Source of the DNA: Jannaschia sp. S6380
GTDB taxonomy: Bacteria; Pseudomonadota; Alphaproteobacteria; Rhodobacterales; Rhodobacteraceae
Length of the DNA stretch: 64,000 nt
Direction: 5' to 3'
Assembly (NCBI RefSeq): GCF_023015695.1
Contig: NZ_JALKAS010000001.1
Coordinates: 2,490,098 to 2,554,097 of the forward strand
Numbering within the stretch: position 1 is the first letter of the stretch; each line of letters starts with the position of its first letter. Both the position numbers and the translations under genes were made by a program. The notes below the pieces were generated by a model. It ran no database searches. It had not been told where the DNA came from and saw only the letters and a program-made list of their open reading frames with translations. Positions 53,836 to 62,322 of this stretch are shown here, piece after piece.

Positions 53836-55119
53836 TCAGTCTGCGACAGTCACCGCCTCGACTTCGAGCACATCCAGCGGACGCAGGGGCGTCGCGGGGG
53901 TCGCCGCGATCCGTTCGCCGCCGTCGCCGCGAAGGATGGTGAAGTCGAGCCTCACGCTTTCCTCTCCCTCCGGCTCGGCCAGCAGGGCGGCGGTGGCTGA
54001 CAGCAGGTTGCGCGTGGTGGCGAGCTGCGTCTCGAGGCGGGCAACCTCGCCCTCGGCCTCCTGCAGGTCGCGCAGGACCTGGACGCGGCGGTTGGCCCGA
54101 AGATCGCCCTCGTCGCGGTCCAGCTCCGAAAGCTGCTGGCGGGCGCGGAAGATGCCGGTCTCGGTGTCCAGCTCCCGCGCCTCCAGGTCGATCAGCGTCT
54201 GCTGCAGGGTGATCAGGGTCGGCGATCGGGCCAGGCCGCGCTCGCGCAGCGCCTCCAGATTGCCGACAGATTCGCGCACAAGCTCCAGTTGCCGACCGAT
54301 GCCGGCGCGCTTCTCCTCCAGCGCGGTGATCTCCGTCTGCAGCAGCGCCTCGGTCTCGCCGATGGAGGCCAGCGCGCTTGCCATCTGGCTGCGGCGGCTG
54401 TCGAACAGGCTGGCCTCATGGGAATAGAGCGCCTGCGACGCCGTCTCTCCGGACGGGTGGGGCGGCAGGTCGGGGCGGTCGAAGGCGTCGCCCTCGGCCA
54501 TCTCGGCGCGCAGGCGGGCCGCGCGCATCCGCTCGCGCGCCAGACGCTCGGCCAGCTCCTCGATGCGGCCGACGGCGCGGATCGCCTCGCCGGTGCCGGT
54601 CGCCTCGTCCGGGCGGTAGATGCCGCCGGCCAGCGCCAGGGCCCGGGTCGCGTTCAGGCCAAGCTCGTACTCGTAGCGGCCCGGTCGCGCCACATCGCCG
54701 AGGACATAGACGGGCCGGTACTCGACGATCTCGACCGTGGCGCTGGGCGTTTCCGCCAGGCCGAGGCGGCGCTGGTAGCGTTGGCCCACCTCCCGCGCGA
54801 GCGTCGCGACATCCAGCCCGCCGGCCGTCACCGCCCCCAGCAGCGGCAGGGCGACGGTTCCGTCCCCGTCGATGCGGTAGGTTCCGCCCAACCCTTCATA
54901 GAGTTCGAATTCCAGTTCCAGCGAGTTCCAGGCCAACACGCGCACCGCGATCCGGTCTCCCGCGTTCAGGGCGTAGCCGTCCTGCGCAAGGGCCGGCCCC
55001 GGACCGACCAGCATCGCGGCGAAGAGGAGGATCATGGCCACGAGACGGCGCGCCGCGATTGAAACGAGGTTCGAGACGTGGAACGTGTCGGACATGAAAA
55101 GCCCGCAATCGGATCGCAT
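53836..55119 (-). CDS. Polysaccharide export protein, ExoF/Wza-like
   Basis: A 427-residue periplasmic/outer-membrane export component. A long N-region (46 residues) ends in a signal peptide with cleavage after ALA near residue 45. The Poly_export (BexD/Wza) domain is about 47-120, SLBB-like repeats follow with YVLGDVARPGRYEY (about 135), and long coiled coils cover about 180-385. This extended form is the ExoF type. Start 55119 has an AAGG box; ATG at 55095 would shorten the N-region. Its start is only five bases from the divergent glycosyltransferase start, so promoters must lie inside coding DNA. Confidence 0.85.
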   Translation of the reverse strand: MRSDCGLFMSDTFHVSNLVSIAARRLVAMILLFAAMLVGPGPALAQDGYALNAGDRIAVRVLAWNSLELEFELYEGLGGTYRIDGDGTVALPLLGAVTAGGLDVATLAREVGQRYQRRLGLAETPSATVEIVEYRPVYVLGDVARPGRYEYELGLNATRALALAGGIYRPDEATGTGEAIRAVGRIEELAERLARERMRAARLRAEMAEGDAFDRPDLPPHPSGETASQALYSHEASLFDSRRSQMASALASIGETEALLQTEITALEEKRAGIGRQLELVRESVGNLEALRERGLARSPTLITLQQTLIDLEARELDTETGIFRARQQLSELDRDEGDLRANRRVQVLRDLQEAEGEVARLETQLATTRNLLSATAALLAEPEGEESVRLDFTILRGDGGERIAATPATPLRPLDVLEVEAVTVAD

Positions 55120-55124
55120 CTAGA

Positions 55125-56324
55125 ATGCCCTTAATTTCGGCGATCGTCCCGACCTACAACCGCGCGCGTTTCCTGCGTCAGACCATCGATGGCCTCAGAC
55201 GTCAGACACGCCGGGTAGACGAGATAATCCTTTGGAATGACGGCTCAACTGACGAAACGCTAGACGTAGTGCGGGACCTCGGCAAGGGGATCCGCGTCTT
55301 CTCGGCGGCCAATGCGGGCAAGTCCGCGGCGCTCAACGCAGCAATGGCCGAAGCACGAGGCGATTATATCTGGATCTGCGACGATGACGACATCGCGCTG
55401 CCCGGCGCGGCGGCCACACTGGCCGGAATTCTGGACGCCAACCCCGGGGCGGGCGTGGCCGGCGCGTCCTATCGGCGATTCCGCGAGGGGCAGCCGGAGC
55501 AGGGGCCGGGTTATTGGCCCGACATGGGGACGGGCACGCCGATCCGGCATGTCCTGGAGGACATCTTCCTGTTCCAGAACGCGATGATGGTGCGCCGCGA
55601 ACTCTACGACCGGGTCGGGCCCTTCCGCGAGGATTTGCCCCGGTCGATCGATTACGAGATGCTGGTGCGGCTGGGCCTCGCCGCGCCGATCGTGATGACC
55701 GAGGAGGCCGTATTCCTGCAGCGCAAGCATGACGGCGACCGCGGGCCCGCAGCGGCCCGGCACGCGGCCGACCAGTCCGAAGCGGTCTGGAAGGCCACGG
55801 ACCGGGCCATCTTCGCGGGCTTCCGCGACCGCATTCCGCTCTCGTTCTATGAGGCGATGTTCCAGGCCGATGGACCGGAGGCGCTCCGCCGGGTGGCGTT
55901 GCTGCAACGGGCCTGCGTTCATGCACGCAAGACGGACTGGCCCGCCGCCATCGCCGATTTCAATGCGGCGGCCGGGCTTCTGCCGCAGGCGGCGCTGGGC
56001 GCGACCGAACGCCGGATCTGCCTGCGCGCGATGGCCGGCAAGCACGGTATCGCCGAGGCCATGGAGCCGGCGACCCGGCACGCGCTGAGGGGAATCGCGC
56101 GCCGGACCCCCGCCGGTGCGGCCATCGCCACGGCGTTGCGCCACGGTTTGCGCTGGCGCCTGCGCGTGGCCGTCACCCGGCGCGACCTGGGCGACACGGT
56201 CGGGATCGCGCGGCTGGCGATGGCCCTTCGTGGCGGGGGCGGGGGCACCGATGCGGCCCCCGAAACGAAAGAACGCCGCGACATTCCTGCCGCGGCGTTC
56301 GTGGATCTCCGTCCGGTGGACTGA
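55125..56324 (+). CDS. GT2 (GT-A) glycosyltransferase
   Basis: A 399-residue family 2 glycosyltransferase. The catalytic domain (about 1-220) has SAIVPTYNRARFLRQ, LWNDGSTDET, SAALNAAMAEARGDYIWICDDDDIALP (DxD-type metal site about 85-90) and an SIDYEMLVRLG motif. The C-terminal 180 residues are Ala/Arg-rich helix without recognised domain, and no membrane segment is clear. It is divergent from the export gene by five bases and ends six bases before the G8-domain gene's stop. The transferred sugar is unknown. Confidence 0.82.
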   Translation: MPLISAIVPTYNRARFLRQTIDGLRRQTRRVDEIILWNDGSTDETLDVVRDLGKGIRVFSAANAGKSAALNAAMAEARGDYIWICDDDDIALPGAAATLAGILDANPGAGVAGASYRRFREGQPEQGPGYWPDMGTGTPIRHVLEDIFLFQNAMMVRRELYDRVGPFREDLPRSIDYEMLVRLGLAAPIVMTEEAVFLQRKHDGDRGPAAARHAADQSEAVWKATDRAIFAGFRDRIPLSFYEAMFQADGPEALRRVALLQRACVHARKTDWPAAIADFNAAAGLLPQAALGATERRICLRAMAGKHGIAEAMEPATRHALRGIARRTPAGAAIATALRHGLRWRLRVAVTRRDLGDTVGIARLAMALRGGGGGTDAAPETKERRDIPAAAFVDLRPVD

Positions 56325-56329
56325 CCGGT

Positions 56330-59300
56330 CTACATGATCTCGATCGCGTCCGCGTCGTTCAGCTGCTCGATGGTCAGGCCGCGGCCGTTGCGGATGACCG
56401 CGATGTCCTCGAACGACTTGCCCTTGCCGGTCTCGTCGACCTGGAGGATGCCGAGCGTGCCCGCCTTCTCGATACGGACCCAGTCGCTCAGATCGGCCGG
56501 ATCCTCGGGCAGGAAGCCGCGGAACGACAGGACATCTCCCTCGCCGAGGTCGAAATCCTTGATGTCGTCCAGCTTGCCGTCGAGAGAGGCCTTGTTGAAG
56601 ACGAACGTGTCCGCCCCTTCCTCGCCGTAGAGCTTGTTGGTTCCGCCCTTGGCGCGCAGTTCGTCGTCGCCCTTGCCGCCGAACATGATGTCCTGACCGC
56701 CCGCGCCGATGATGAGGTCGTCGCCGCCGGTCCCCTTGAGCTTGCCCGCGCCGTCGATGAGGTTCGGGCCGGTGTCGGGTTCGGCGTCCAGGTCCACGAA
56801 GGTGATCTTCGGGCTCCAGACCTTGGCCTTGTTGCCGTCATCGTCCTTCACGAACAGGCGGACGCGGGCGAAGCCTTCTTCGAAATCGCTCAGATCCATG
56901 GTGATCTTGCCGTCCGAGTCGACCTTCTGGCGGACCTTGTTCTCCTGGTCCCAGACCACCACGCGACCGCGGGCGTCGTCGTCGAGCCCCTCGACACGGA
57001 ACGACACGATGCCGGAGCCGTCGACGTCGACTTCCTTGGTAAAGCCGATCAGGGCGAGGTTGCCGTCCTCGTCCGCGGAATTGTCCTCCGCGTGATCCCC
57101 GCCGCCATGACCTCCGCCGTCATGACCGCCATGGCCGTCATGATCGTCGTCGTCCTCTTTCTCGTCGTCGTCGTCCTTCTCGTCATCGTCATCGTCGTCG
57201 TCGTCGCCGTTGTCATGGCCGCCGTTGTCGTGGCCGCCGTGACCATCGTGGTCGCCGTCCGACCCGTTGTCGTCTTCATGATCGTCATCGTAATGATCGT
57301 CGTCATGATCGTTGTCATCATGATCGTCATGATCGCCATGCCCACCGCCATGGCCGCCGTCACCTTCGTTGCCGCCATCGGGTCCGAAGATGTTGAAGCC
57401 GTAATCGAAATCGGTGTTGTCGATCTTCGGGTTCGGATAGGCGTCCAGCTCGTTGGCCTTCAGCTTGCTGCGATCCACGTCGTCCAGCTCGATGTCGATG
57501 ATGACGGGATGCTGCTCGCCGGTCAGGCGGTCGGTGATCCAGTTCACCACGGGCGAGACCCAGGTGCCGTCGGGCTTCTCGAAGGCGCCGTGCTCGGCCA
57601 GGAACTCGTCGAAGGTGAATTCGATCTGAAGGCCCGCCGCCTGGCCGCCCAGGCGCAGCTTGACGCCGTCGAATTCCTTCGAGCCGGTCGCGCCAGAGGG
57701 GGTCTTGGCCACGACGTATTCGTTGAAGGTCCGCTCGCCCAGCGAGTCGATGATCTTGCCCTTGATGTTCAGGGTCGAATCCCCGGACCCGATCTTCAGG
57801 TCGGCGTCGTTCGACGCGACGAAGCGGACCTTGCTGACCTCGGTCAGCTTGGAGCTGTCGAGGATCTTCGGCATCGGGTTGTTGTAGTCGATCCCGTATT
57901 CCGACCGGAAGTAGTCGACGAGCGCCTTCTTCGTGCCGGCGTTCGAGATGTTCTTCATCAGGTCTTCGATCTTGAAGTGATTGTCGACATTGATGAAATC
58001 TACGTCGACCAGCACCGATTCATGGTTGATGCCATAGCTGTGGTAGCCGGTGCCGAAGTCGCGGAACTCCACATTGTTGAACACCACCGCCGAGGTCTTG
58101 CGCTCGACCCGGAAGCCCTCGCCGCTGCCCTGGAAGGTCGAGTCGATGAACTCGTAGTTCGAGGAGTAGTTCTTGAGGTTGATGCCGTTGTCGCCGCCCC
58201 AGACGGTGAAGTCGCGGATCACGCTCATGGTGTCGGTGTCGTCCGAAAACTGGCGGTGATAGACGCGAAACGCCTCCTGCGCGCCGATCACCTCGTTGCC
58301 GGTGAAATCGACGATCGGCGGCTCCTCGTGGTCGAGGGCGACATCGAAGGGCGAGGGGTCGAACTTGACCTGCTCGCGCTCGAACATCTTGCGGTGTGCG
58401 CCATCGCGGGGGGCGCCGCCATGCGCCTCGTCGACCGCGAAATCCTCCTGCCCGGAGAAGTTCCAGCCCAGCTTGGAATTGGCGGCGATGTTGTCCTGCT
58501 GGACGATCACGCGCGACTGGTTCTCGTAGGCGGCACCCTGGTCGCCGTCGCCGTTCTTGTTCGGCGCGTCATAGCCGCTGGTCCCGGTGACGAGGTTGCC
58601 GATCCAGGCGCCGGTCTCGTCGCCGACCTCGGACACGATGCCGCCGCCGACCACGTCGGAGACGATGTTGTCGGACACGATGGCGCGGCTGGAATGCTGG
58701 ACGATGCCCCAGCCCGGCGAACCGGAGACGGCATTGCCCTGCAGAAGCGAGCTGGCCGCGTCCACCTCGGTCCCGGTCATGTGAAGGTGCAGCGGATAGC
58801 GCCCCTCGGGGTTGGCCTTGGTGATATCCTCGGTCTTGTCCGTCCGGCCCAGGTCGTCGAAGGCCGCGTAGCGGACCGAATTGGCCGGGTCGTCGGCCCC
58901 GCCGGAGGTCGAGTTGTGCAGCATGACGTGGCCGCGCTGCCCCTCCGGGTCCTCGGAGCTGAAGGTGACGTTGCGCGACATGTTCCCGACATAGGTGTCG
59001 ACGGACATGCCCGACGGCGTCGTGTGGTCATGGTCGAGCGCGCGGTCGAGCGTGATCTTGTCGCCGTCGATGGCGACGATCTTGCGCTCCTCGTCCTGGT
59101 TGCGCAGCCGGCCCTTGTCATCCTCGCCGACATATTTCGTGCCGACGATCAGCAGCGTGTCGCCGACATTCCAGTTGCCCAGGTCGCCGTCGACCTTGAT
59201 GGTCTTGTCGCCGCGCTCGGCTTCCCTGTCGAGCGTCAGGAAACTCTCCTTCTCGGCCCCCTCGATCGACACCTCGCCATGCGCGACCAGCCCATGGGAC

Positions 59301-59686
59301 AGACGCTCGGGGTCCTTGCCGGTATCGATCTCGCCGTCGCGGAAGATGACGTCGGCCGTGATGCGCGCCGGGATCGGGTCGTCCTGCGTCCCGATCTCTA
59401 GCCGCGAGCCCGGCATGGTAACAATCGTCTCAACGACCATCTCGGTGTCATGCGCGCGGGTCCAGTCCAGCGTGCCGTCGACGCGGACCGTGCCAAGATC
59501 TGCGGACTTTTTCACGTCGTAGGTAATTGAAATTCCCGAGGGAATATATACCAGGGCGTCATCGTTCGGGATCCGGCCGCCCTTCCAGGAGGAGCCGTCG
59601 GACCAGTCGCCGTTGCGGACCGCGACGTGGGTCGCATCGGAAGCTTTCAAAAGCGATGCCCCGGAATGCATGTGGTGGCCGTTCAT
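56330..59686 (-). CDS. Secreted G8-domain, beta-helix and RTX-repeat protein with Asp/His-rich linker
   Basis: A 1118-residue protein without Sec signal. Parts in order: a G8 domain (about 20-130, with NGDWSDGSSWKGGRIPNDDA); a right-handed beta-helix region with HLHMTGTE and repeated N/G-rich turns (about 240-560); a second beta-rich part; an Asp/His/Gly/Glu linker of about 100 residues (770-873); a carbohydrate- or Ig-like beta domain (880-975); and a short RTX block with GGDDLIIGAGGQDIMFGGKGDDEL (about 985-1010) leading to a type I secretion C-terminus. G8 plus beta-helix occurs in eukaryotic CEMIP/TMEM2 and bacterial surface proteins. A role in binding or cutting the locally made polysaccharide is inference. 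ATG at 59686 has an AAGGACG box. Confidence 0.8.
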   Translation of the reverse strand: MNGHHMHSGASLLKASDATHVAVRNGDWSDGSSWKGGRIPNDDALVYIPSGISITYDVKKSADLGTVRVDGTLDWTRAHDTEMVVETIVTMPGSRLEIGTQDDPIPARITADVIFRDGEIDTGKDPERLSHGLVAHGEVSIEGAEKESFLTLDREAERGDKTIKVDGDLGNWNVGDTLLIVGTKYVGEDDKGRLRNQDEERKIVAIDGDKITLDRALDHDHTTPSGMSVDTYVGNMSRNVTFSSEDPEGQRGHVMLHNSTSGGADDPANSVRYAAFDDLGRTDKTEDITKANPEGRYPLHLHMTGTEVDAASSLLQGNAVSGSPGWGIVQHSSRAIVSDNIVSDVVGGGIVSEVGDETGAWIGNLVTGTSGYDAPNKNGDGDQGAAYENQSRVIVQQDNIAANSKLGWNFSGQEDFAVDEAHGGAPRDGAHRKMFEREQVKFDPSPFDVALDHEEPPIVDFTGNEVIGAQEAFRVYHRQFSDDTDTMSVIRDFTVWGGDNGINLKNYSSNYEFIDSTFQGSGEGFRVERKTSAVVFNNVEFRDFGTGYHSYGINHESVLVDVDFINVDNHFKIEDLMKNISNAGTKKALVDYFRSEYGIDYNNPMPKILDSSKLTEVSKVRFVASNDADLKIGSGDSTLNIKGKIIDSLGERTFNEYVVAKTPSGATGSKEFDGVKLRLGGQAAGLQIEFTFDEFLAEHGAFEKPDGTWVSPVVNWITDRLTGEQHPVIIDIELDDVDRSKLKANELDAYPNPKIDNTDFDYGFNIFGPDGGNEGDGGHGGGHGDHDDHDDNDHDDDHYDDDHEDDNGSDGDHDGHGGHDNGGHDNGDDDDDDDDEKDDDDEKEDDDDHDGHGGHDGGGHGGGDHAEDNSADEDGNLALIGFTKEVDVDGSGIVSFRVEGLDDDARGRVVVWDQENKVRQKVDSDGKITMDLSDFEEGFARVRLFVKDDDGNKAKVWSPKITFVDLDAEPDTGPNLIDGAGKLKGTGGDDLIIGAGGQDIMFGGKGDDELRAKGGTNKLYGEEGADTFVFNKASLDGKLDDIKDFDLGEGDVLSFRGFLPEDPADLSDWVRIEKAGTLGILQVDETGKGKSFEDIAVIRNGRGLTIEQLNDADAIEIM
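57070..57390 (-). repeat. Asp/His-codon low-complexity tract
   Basis: Imperfect GAC/GAT/CAT/GGC codon repeats (on the plus strand GTC, ATC and ATG runs, such as the run of GTC triplets near 57190) encode the acidic His-rich linker of the G8-RTX protein. The tract is likely to vary in length by slippage and to bind Ca2+ or transition metals. Confidence 0.85.
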
Positions 59687-60142
59687 ATAGGTGCGTCCTT
59701 CGTTCTGTTCGGCCCTTGGCTCCATGGCAGGCCCCCGGATGGGGCTGCTGCGGACAAGGGCGATCGTTCGTCCGCAACTGAATGCGGGCGCTCCGAGATG
59801 GCTCCCGGTGTTGGCAGAAAGGGCGGCCGCCTGGACCTGGCCCGGTTTGGATCTTGCGTACGTGGTCTGTCTGACTGTCCCGTGACGGTTGGCCCGCCAT
59901 CATGTCTCGGTCGATATCACGTCCGCCGGTCGCGCCAGGCGCGATCGGTTGGTTTCATTGCGTGGTAGTGCTAGTGAATTTTGCTAGGGTGACTTTGCGA
60001 AATTGCTGCTACCCGCGTGTCTGGCCCATCTCAATCCTCCTCTGCCCCATTTCGTGGCTAGGATTCGAAAACGGCGAAAATATGCTTGTTTCGGGGTTAT
60101 CGTTCGCGGATTTGTGGCGGGAAGCCGCCGCGGGACGCGACG
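59687..60142. other. Non-coding gap between G8-RTX gene and exoQ-like gene
   Basis: This 456-base gap holds no convincing gene on either strand. Its middle (59950-60100) is clearly more AT-rich than its surroundings. On the minus strand TTGAGA (60034-60029), 17 bases, TAGCAG (60011-60006) is a possible promoter for the G8-RTX gene, with a long leader of about 320 bases. No hairpin with T-run was seen after the exoQ-like gene. Confidence 0.35.
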
Positions 60143-61390
60143 TCAGGCGCGTCGGCCGGTTCGCGCCTGCGCGAACAGCGCCTGGCAGGAGACCAGCGCG
60201 CCGATCCATACGACCATGTGGAAGAGGACGAACGGGCGCAGGAAATCCGCCTCCGTATAGGTCCGCACCATCGCCACCGTCATGTGGGTGAAGAAGTAGA
60301 TCAGCGGCATCGTCCCGATGCGGAAAGCCGCCAGGCCCAGCATCCAGACCGCCCAGGCCATGCCGATCAGCGCCAGGCCCATCCCGATCAGGCCCTGGTG
60401 GACGGCGATCTCGTAATACGCGTTGTGGAAGTTGAAGACGTCGCCCGGCGACTTGAAGAATTCGAAATAGATCCGCTGCACCAGCGGCGAGGTGTGATAG
60501 CGCCAAAACCCGCCGGCGCCGACGCCCAGAATCGGGTTCTCGGCCACCTGCTCGTCGGCGTATTGCCACAGCAGGGTCCGGCCCGTCAGGGTCGTGTCCT
60601 TGCCGAACTCGTCCAGCACGACCTCGACCGGGTCCACCGTTAGCGTCGGCAGGATGAAGCTGCCCGCGATCAGCACGATCCCCAGGAAAAGGAAGGCCAG
60701 CGACAGGCGGCTGGTGCGGAACAGCCCGCCCCGCAGCACGATCGCGCCGACCAGCAGGATGCCCGAGGAAGCCAGCACGAGAAGGACGGCCGTGGCCGAA
60801 TTGCTGGCGAAGGCCATGACCGCGGCGATGACGGCGAGCCCGAGCGCCGCCAGGCGCGTCAGCCTGCCCGCGCCGGGATCGAGGAACGTGGCGAAGGCGA
60901 CGATCCACAGGACCACCATGTTCTTTCCCATGGTGTTCTTCTGCGCGAAGATCCCGCGCCCCATGTCGCCCGTACCCACCGCGTAGAGCAGGTTGATGAC
61001 GCCGATCACTCCGGTCGCGAGCAGGATCGCATGCATGATCTGCCGGGGGGTCAGGCTGACGGCGACCTGGAAGCAGATCATCATCGTCAGGAACAGGTAG
61101 ACCGCGTGCTTGAGGGCGGCCAGCGGCTCGACCGCCCAGGCGATCGACAGAAAGCACCACAATGGGAACAGAAGGACGAACCAGGCCCGCGCCACCAGTG
61201 GCAGGATCGCACGCTGCCCGCGCCAGACCGCGATCGCATACCAGAGCGATAGCGGATAGAGCAGCAGCTCGTCGCCGGGGAACTGCACGAAGGTGACGCC
61301 GAACCACAGCGCCAACAGCACGAAATCCCGCCGCTGGGCCGAGATGCGCAGGCGCAGGCGGCTGCCCGTGTCATGTATGGCGGCGTCCAT
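60143..61390 (-). CDS. O-antigen ligase/ExoQ-like polysaccharide polymerase
   Basis: A 415-residue multi-pass membrane protein of the Wzy/WaaL family, with about ten hydrophobic helices and a large periplasmic loop (about 265-320) holding GRTLLWQYADEQVAENPILGVGAGGFW and the conserved NFHNAYYEIAVHQGLIG. Succinoglycan ExoQ shares this pattern. The start is ATG at 61390, preceded by AAGGAGG; a longer open frame upstream lacks membrane character. It probably polymerises the exopolysaccharide repeat units. Confidence 0.85.
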   Translation of the reverse strand: MDAAIHDTGSRLRLRISAQRRDFVLLALWFGVTFVQFPGDELLLYPLSLWYAIAVWRGQRAILPLVARAWFVLLFPLWCFLSIAWAVEPLAALKHAVYLFLTMMICFQVAVSLTPRQIMHAILLATGVIGVINLLYAVGTGDMGRGIFAQKNTMGKNMVVLWIVAFATFLDPGAGRLTRLAALGLAVIAAVMAFASNSATAVLLVLASSGILLVGAIVLRGGLFRTSRLSLAFLFLGIVLIAGSFILPTLTVDPVEVVLDEFGKDTTLTGRTLLWQYADEQVAENPILGVGAGGFWRYHTSPLVQRIYFEFFKSPGDVFNFHNAYYEIAVHQGLIGMGLALIGMAWAVWMLGLAAFRIGTMPLIYFFTHMTVAMVRTYTEADFLRPFVLFHMVVWIGALVSCQALFAQARTGRRA

Positions 61391-61539
61391 CGAAGCCCGT
61401 CCTCCTTCGCGGCATCTGATACCGGATCCCGCGCCGATTGCACCAGTTTCCCGCGCGACGTCGATTGACCCCGGGGATATGGTGGCCAGAATGCCCGCCG
61501 GGTTGATCCCGGGGCGCATCGGCAGGCAGGACGCGAAAG

Positions 61540-62322
61540 ATGGACGAGGCGACGGCGATCGACGGTCATGTGCATCTCTATCCGCGGATGGACGCCGCAC
61601 GCCTCTTCGCGGCGGCCGCACGAAACCTGCGCCGGATCGCCCCCGCCGCGCAGGACCGTGCCTTGCTGTTGACCGAGACGGCACGCGACGATGCGTTCCG
61701 CGCGTTGTCCCGGGGGCGGGTCCGGCCCGAGGGTTGGGCGGTCGAACGGCTTCCGCAGGACCCGGCGGCGCTGCGCCTTTCGCATGGCACGCTGGGGACG
61801 CTCCTGCTCGTGGCGGGGCGACAGGTCGTGACGGCCGAGCGGATCGAGGTGCTGGCCATCGGCACCGACGCGTCCTTCGACGACGGGCAATCGGCCGACG
61901 AAACCCTGCGCCGGATCGCGGCGGCGGGGTGCCCCGCCATCCTGCCCTGGGGCCTCGGCAAGTGGATCGGTCGTCGTGGCCGCCTGGTCGAGGATCTTTT
62001 GGACCGGCATGGCCCGGCTGTGCGCCCGGGCGACAATGCGGGCCGGCCTGTCGGCTGGCCGCGACCCGGGCCGTTCCGTGGCAGGGCCGTCCTGCCCGGA
62101 ACCGATCCGTTGCCGATCCCCGGCGCCGAGGAGGAGGCCGGCCGCTACGGCCTCCTTTTGTCGGGGCGTCTCGATGCGGCGCGTCCGGCCGCCGATCTGG
62201 TGCAGCGCCTCAGCCTGCCATCCCTGTCGGTCAAGGCGATCGGCCGACGACAGAACATGGCCCGGGTTGCGGCCCGCCAGATTGCCCTGCGCCGCGCCCG
62301 CGCGGAGCGTTCGCCGTCATGA
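61540..62322 (+). CDS. Uncharacterised protein with N-terminal HxH motif
   Basis: A 260-residue protein I do not recognise. It begins with IDGHVHLYPRMD (residues 7-18), an HxH pattern that recalls amidohydrolase or PHP metal sites, but the later His/Asp ligands expected for those folds are not evident. The middle has SFDDGQSADETLRRIAAAGCPAILPWGLGKW, which could be a barrel strand and nucleotide/phosphate loop. It is rich in Ala, Arg and Leu, with no signal peptide or membrane helix. It is translationally coupled (ATGA) to a GlpD-like oxidoreductase, so a joint small-molecule pathway is likely. Confidence 0.65.
   Translation: MDEATAIDGHVHLYPRMDAARLFAAAARNLRRIAPAAQDRALLLTETARDDAFRALSRGRVRPEGWAVERLPQDPAALRLSHGTLGTLLLVAGRQVVTAERIEVLAIGTDASFDDGQSADETLRRIAAAGCPAILPWGLGKWIGRRGRLVEDLLDRHGPAVRPGDNAGRPVGWPRPGPFRGRAVLPGTDPLPIPGAEEEAGRYGLLLSGRLDAARPAADLVQRLSLPSLSVKAIGRRQNMARVAARQIALRRARAERSPS

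Noticed and set aside
57092..59401. A 769-codon plus-strand open frame antisense to the G8-RTX gene, with an extremely hydrophobic Val/Ile/Met-rich N-terminus.
   Set aside because: It is the complement of the Asp/His codon repeats (GAC/GAT/CAT read as GTC/ATC/ATG). It has no ribosome-binding site or family signature, and the minus-strand gene has clear domains.
59902..60291. A 129-codon plus-strand frame in the gap before the exoQ-like gene.
   Set aside because: Its second half is antisense to the ExoQ-like 3' end. It is Arg/Pro-rich with no motif, so it is probably chance.
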